This document shows, in pieces, positions 6,484 through 9,176 of a stretch of 9,176 nucleotides of DNA. The notes beneath the pieces were generated by a model. That model was not told the origin of the DNA and did no database searches. It was given only the letters and a program-made list of their open reading frames with translations. The translations under genes and the position numbers were made by a program. Location of the stretch: contig JABJKO010000348.1 in assembly GCA_018660305.1 (NCBI GenBank), positions 1-9,176 of the forward strand. The letters run 5' to 3'. The stretch is from Rhodospirillaceae bacterium (GTDB lineage Bacteria > Pseudomonadota > Alphaproteobacteria > MPNO01 > UBA2964). Numbering within the stretch: the first letter of the stretch is position 1; each line of letters begins with the position of its first letter.

Positions 6484-6799
6484 GATGAACCGGGACGACG
6501 ACGAAACACTAAAGAAGCCCCGCCAACTGACCCGACGGGCGGCTCTGGCCCGGCTTGGGCTCGGGGCTGCTGTTGCCTATAGCGCGCCGACCGTCCTGCA
6601 TCTCGATCGTAGCGCCAATGCGACCATCCGCCCGACACCCTGTCCCGGAAAGGGCAAGGGCAAGGGATCACGATGGTGCCGCCGGCAAAACCGGCTGCAT
6701 GGACGCGACGGGGATGCCCGGACCTCCAGCCAAAGACGTCGTACACCCGGCCGCACGCCCAGCCGTACACAGCGCCCAAGCCGCGGCGGCCGCAATTAA
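6464..6799 (+). CDS. Small protein with Tat-like signal and basic low-complexity tail; C-terminal reading frame uncertain
   Basis: The N-terminal 53 residues look genuine: an acidic start (MNRDDDETLKKP from residue 8), a twin arginine in LTRRAALARLGLGAAVAYSA (22-41), a hydrophobic stretch to about 46, and a likely cleavage or anchor end at SANA (50-53). This resembles the short Tat-signal proteins common in alphaproteobacteria whose mature part is low-complexity. The tail reads TPCPGKGKGKGS and then turns into an arginine-rich stretch ending at 6799. After the AAGGGC hexamer repeat (6650-6667) the frame shifted by +1 has a more protein-like composition and runs to TAG 6834-6836, so a frameshift is possible. 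Starts: ATG 6464 has AAGGG 6 nt upstream; ATG 6485 sits one base after the upstream ORF stop. Function unknown; a TPR-methyltransferase follows after 46 bp. Confidence 0.5.
   Translation: MENQIFEMNRDDDETLKKPRQLTRRAALARLGLGAAVAYSAPTVLHLDRSANATIRPTPCPGKGKGKGSRWCRRQNRLHGRDGDARTSSQRRRTPGRTPSRTQRPSRGGRN
6650..6667 (+). repeat. Tandem hexamer repeat AAGGGC x3 (last copy imperfect)
   Basis: Three head-to-tail copies, AAGGGC, AAGGGC and AAGGGA, encode Lys-Gly repeats in the Tat-like protein. They coincide with the point where coding character changes frame. Such repeats can vary in copy number by slippage, but whole-unit changes would keep the frame. Confidence 0.7.
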
Positions 6800-6833
6800 A
6801 GATTGGTTCTGGGGACCGGCGCTTCTCTGCGTG

Positions 6834-6842
6834 TAGACTAAG
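6834..6842 (+). promoter_or_regulatory. Second copy of TAGACTAAG, just before the methyltransferase start
   Basis: An exact 9-bp copy of the core of the 6444-6456 palindrome, here 3 nt before ATG 6846. Only the central TAG-A-CTA is palindromic in this copy. TAGACT resembles a -10 hexamer at four of six positions in both places, but neither copy has a -35 at usual spacing. Confidence 0.25.
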
Positions 6843-6845
6843 CTT

Positions 6846-7985
6846 ATGCAGGCGGGGGAACAGAATATCAGTCAGACAGCGCACCGCTTAAGCCGGCGGG
6901 CCCGGACGATGGAAGCCCAACGCTTCGCGCGGGCCGAGCGGCTGCGCGAAGAAGGGGCATTCGCTGCGGCGGACACGCTGTATCGGCAGATCCTCGACCG
7001 CAACCCGGTCCATCTGGCGGCGTTGCGCGGCCGGGCCCGGACAGCGGCGGCGCTGGGCGCGGTGGCCGAGGCGCGGTCGGTGACCGGCCATGCCGACGAC
7101 CGCGAGGCAACTGATCTTTGCGCGGTCGCCGATCAGTGCTATGGGCGCTCGCTCTATGAGCAGGCCCTCGAATGTTATGAAAAGGCGGTAAAGCTGGCTC
7201 CCGGCCGTTCCGATGCCGTGTGGGGCCTGGCGGAGTGCCATGCCGCGCAGGATGACAACGATCAGGCCATAATCTGGTACCGCCGCTATCTCGAGCTCGA
7301 ACCCGATGAGCCCGAAGCCCTGCATATGCTGGCGGCCCTGGGCGACCGGCCACCGCCGCGCCGGGCCGGTGATGATTATGTGGCCGGGCTGTTTGATCGC
7401 TTTGCCGGGGAATTCGACGAACAACTCGTGAAGGAGCTTCATTACCAGGTCCCCCAGCTTCTTTTCGCGGCCCTCGAGCCAATCATCGGCGAGGCCAGCG
7501 GCGATCTGGCGGTTCTCGATCTGGGATGCGGTACCGGTCTGTCCGGCCAATTGCTGCGACACCACGCAAGCCGGCTGGACGGTGTCGATCTGTCGGGCGG
7601 GATGCTGCGCGAAGCACGCGCCCGAGGCGTATACGATACGCTGACCGAATCCGAAATTACCGGCCACCTTACCCACAGCGATATTCATTACGATGTCGTA
7701 ACGGCAGGAGATGTGCTGGGTTATTTCGGCGCACTTTCCGCGGTGTTCCGGGGCGTTGCGCGGATCATGGGGGAGGGATCGCTCTTCGCGTTTTCGGTTG
7801 AGGCCCATGAAGGGCGGGGGTACCGCCTGACCGAATCAGGCCGCTATGTTCATAGCCGCCGCTACATCCAGCTTCTCACCGGGGCGGCGGGCCTCCGCGC
7901 GGTGTCCCTGACCGATGAGACATTGCGCCATGAATATGGCGAGCCGGTCACCGGCGACATCTGGGTCCTGGAGAAGCCGGTTTAA
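6846..7985 (+). CDS. TPR-repeat class I SAM-dependent methyltransferase
   Basis: A 379-residue fusion of tetratricopeptide repeats and a methyltransferase, the arrangement of predicted TPR-methyltransferases (COG4976 type). Residues ~25-165 hold about three TPR units (for example ALECYEKAVKLAPG at 107-120 and AIIWYRRYLELEPDEPEAL at 141-159). A linker with YVAGLFDRFAGEFDEQLVKE (178-197) is typical of this group. The SAM domain has motif I LDLGCGTGLSG (224-234), the acidic strand end GVDLSGGML (246-254) and DVVTAGDVLGYFG (283-295). TPRs normally bind a peptide or protein, so a protein or peptide substrate is possible but unproven. ATG 6846 has no clear Shine-Dalgarno; ATG 6909 (MEAQRFARAERLREEG) is an alternative and still includes all the repeats. 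It is followed by a convergent gene with no gap. Confidence 0.85.
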   Translation: MQAGEQNISQTAHRLSRRARTMEAQRFARAERLREEGAFAAADTLYRQILDRNPVHLAALRGRARTAAALGAVAEARSVTGHADDREATDLCAVADQCYGRSLYEQALECYEKAVKLAPGRSDAVWGLAECHAAQDDNDQAIIWYRRYLELEPDEPEALHMLAALGDRPPPRRAGDDYVAGLFDRFAGEFDEQLVKELHYQVPQLLFAALEPIIGEASGDLAVLDLGCGTGLSGQLLRHHASRLDGVDLSGGMLREARARGVYDTLTESEITGHLTHSDIHYDVVTAGDVLGYFGALSAVFRGVARIMGEGSLFAFSVEAHEGRGYRLTESGRYVHSRRYIQLLTGAAGLRAVSLTDETLRHEYGEPVTGDIWVLEKPV

Positions 7986-8669
7986 TCAGGCGCCTTCCGG
8001 CACCTCCAGCGCCATATTGTAATGGCGCTTCAACACGTCGGAAATCAGATCGAAACAGCTGCCGTGCCGTACCACGGTAAAATCATGGGCGTTGATCATG
8101 GTCGATGATTTTCCGTAATTGGCCCAGCGCATGAGGCCGTAATCAATCACCAGATCGGCGGCGTCGAGCACTTCCGGTTCAATATCCGTGGCGCGGAACT
8201 TGGTGCCCCGCAGGGACAGGTTTGCGGACGAGCCCACCACCAGCCTGTCGGCCTCGAAACTGAGCTGCGCCATGATGTCCAACAAAGGCCCCGCATTGAG
8301 CAGCATGGCCAGGGTGCCGCCAAGCGTCGTCCGTTCAAGAACGCCCGCATCCAGCCCCTTGAGCATGGGATGGTTCAGATCCGCGGGTGCCACCGTGCCC
8401 ATGGGCAGATCATAACCGTCGATGATGGTGCGGACGATTTCACGGTTGTGGCCATTCAGCTTGTGCAGCGCGGCGTGCATGGCGGCACAGCCGATCACGG
8501 CGTTGAGTTTCGACGGCCCGCGCTGTTTGACCTCGATGGTCCGGTTGATGGCGTCGGTGGTCGCACCCAGAATTACATAGCCGACTGTGGTCGGGATAAT
8601 CGCGATGCCCCCGTCGAGCACCACATCCATGGCGCGCCTGGCATCGCCTTCATAATCAAATACACGCAT
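7986..8669 (-). CDS. Divergent Sua5/YciO/YrdC-family protein
   Basis: A 227-residue protein with the YrdC-like dsRNA-binding/TsaC fold. Family members make threonylcarbamoyl-AMP from threonine, bicarbonate and ATP for tRNA t6A37, and related ones serve other roles. Motifs are recognisable but altered: PTTVGYVILG (26-35) in place of the usual PTxTxYGLG, KQRGPSKLNAVIG (48-60) retaining the Lys and Arg of the KxRP...PL nucleotide-binding element, VGSSANLS (145-152) for the PSANxSG loop, and KSSTMI (187-192) for the STVV motif. The first 12-15 residues are short for the family. Because of these changes I regard it as a paralogue rather than the housekeeping TsaC, and no tRNA-modification role can be asserted. 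ATG 8669 abuts the TAA of the upstream gene; AGGAAG within that gene, about 14 nt before, may be the ribosome site. Confidence 0.82.
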   Translation of the reverse strand: MRVFDYEGDARRAMDVVLDGGIAIIPTTVGYVILGATTDAINRTIEVKQRGPSKLNAVIGCAAMHAALHKLNGHNREIVRTIIDGYDLPMGTVAPADLNHPMLKGLDAGVLERTTLGGTLAMLLNAGPLLDIMAQLSFEADRLVVGSSANLSLRGTKFRATDIEPEVLDAADLVIDYGLMRWANYGKSSTMINAHDFTVVRHGSCFDLISDVLKRHYNMALEVPEGA

Positions 8670-9125
8670 TTATTTCTTTCGCTTCCTGGCTGATTTTCCC
8701 CGTTTCCAGTGCGCCGCCAGGGCATCCAGCCCGGCCTGAGCCACTTCGATGTCCTGGGCCGGGGTGCCGGAGCTTGCCCCGATGCCGCCGACCACGGCGG
8801 TTCCGGATTTGACCGGCAGGCCGCCGCCGATAATGCTGAAATGACCCTGGTTGGACGTATGGATACCGAAAGTCGGGCTGCCGGGGCGGCACATCTCGTT
8901 ATAGAACGAGGTCGCGTTCTTGGCCGCGGCGGCGGTGAAAGCCTTGTCGACGGCTATGGAAATACTGGACACCTTGCCGCCATCCATACGCGAAAATTCG
9001 ATCAGATTGCCGGATTCGTCGGTTATCGCGATGCACATGGGGATCCCGATCCGGGCCGATTTCTTCTCGGAAGCGGCGATCATCAGCTTCGCTTCGTCGT
9101 TGGACAGGCGCTTGATACTGAGCAT
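8670..9125 (-). CDS. GlcG/HbpS-family protein (haem-binding-like domain)
   Basis: A 151-residue protein of the GlcG/HbpS domain family. The core is visible in order: GIPMCIAITDESGNLIEFSR (27-46) followed by MDGG, a helix AVDKAFTAAAAKNAT (58-72), and the glycine-rich end FSIIGGGLPVKSGTAVVGGI (96-115) with GASSGTPAQDIEVAQAGLDA after it. Members include Streptomyces HbpS, a haem-related redox sensor partner, and GlcG of the glycolate locus, whose role is poorly defined; haem binding here is not shown by any residue I can point to. The tail KRGKSARKRKK is unusually basic for the family. No signal peptide. ATG 9125 is secure: GGAGG lies 7 nt upstream. The stop is followed at once by the Sua5-like start, so the two form an operon. 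Confidence 0.85.
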   Translation of the reverse strand: MLSIKRLSNDEAKLMIAASEKKSARIGIPMCIAITDESGNLIEFSRMDGGKVSSISIAVDKAFTAAAAKNATSFYNEMCRPGSPTFGIHTSNQGHFSIIGGGLPVKSGTAVVGGIGASSGTPAQDIEVAQAGLDALAAHWKRGKSARKRKK

Positions 9126-9132
9126 TTTTGCT

Positions 9133-9137
9133 CCTCC
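9133..9137 (-). promoter_or_regulatory. Strong ribosome binding site of the GlcG/HbpS gene
   Basis: The minus strand reads AGAGGAGGAG at 9140-9131 with the GGAGG core 7 nt before ATG 9125, which fixes the start. Just upstream, GCTTAAATAA (9150-9141) is the only AT-rich string before the window edge and could be part of a -10 region; a -35 is not recognisable in the GC-rich sequence beyond it. Confidence 0.6.
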
Positions 9138-9176
9138 TCTTTATTTAAGCGGCCCCGGCCCTCTCCCCCTCCCGGC

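Noticed and set aside
6390..7808. Minus-strand open frames at 6390-6884 and 6888-7808.
   Set aside because: The first product is Arg/Gly-rich without domains and lies antisense to the Tat-like gene; the second is the shadow of the methyltransferase, whose motifs are clear.

Overview
The window is GC-rich, densely packed bacterial chromosome. Several genes point to an alphaproteobacterium, probably Rhodospirillales-like: the long, internally duplicated form of dCTP deaminase, an MmcB-type nuclease-fold DNA-repair protein, and a fused HldE next to GmhA. This placement is inferred from gene families, not from a marker gene. No phage, plasmid, IS element, CRISPR array, tRNA or rRNA was recognised.

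Layout. (1) 1-1675, plus strand: the 3' end of a GDP-mannose/UDP-glucose dehydrogenase of AlgD type, then a GT4 glycosyltransferase resembling the 'PEP-CTERM/EpsH1-associated' sugar transferases. Together they look like the end of an exopolysaccharide cluster. (2) 1676-1875: a 200-bp intergenic region with a perfect DnaA-box 9-mer, then dcd (1876-3042). (3) 3110-5159: gmhA and hldE, adjacent or overlapping, which supply ADP-heptose for the LPS core. (4) 5160-6256: a convergent intergenic region rich in inverted repeats, then two minus-strand genes: a small secreted four-cysteine protein of unknown function and, upstream of it, mmcB. (5) 6257-7985, plus strand: a divergent intergenic region, a short upstream ORF with a strong Shine-Dalgarno, a small Tat-signal-like protein with a questionable C-terminus, and a TPR-methyltransferase. 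(6) 7986-9125, minus strand: a GlcG/HbpS-family protein followed with no gap by a divergent Sua5/YciO/YrdC protein. Its stop codon abuts the methyltransferase stop tail to tail.

Function. The left half is housekeeping cell-envelope sugar metabolism (uronic-acid sugar nucleotide, sugar transfer, heptose nucleotide) with a pyrimidine-nucleotide enzyme between. The right half is less conventional. The most open part is 6390-7985: the short upstream ORF is arranged to feed ribosomes into the Tat-like ORF, the reading frame of that ORF becomes doubtful after a hexamer repeat, a 9-bp motif recurs just before both start codons, and a methyltransferase follows. The GlcG/HbpS plus Sua5-like pair is a second unit with no obvious textbook role.
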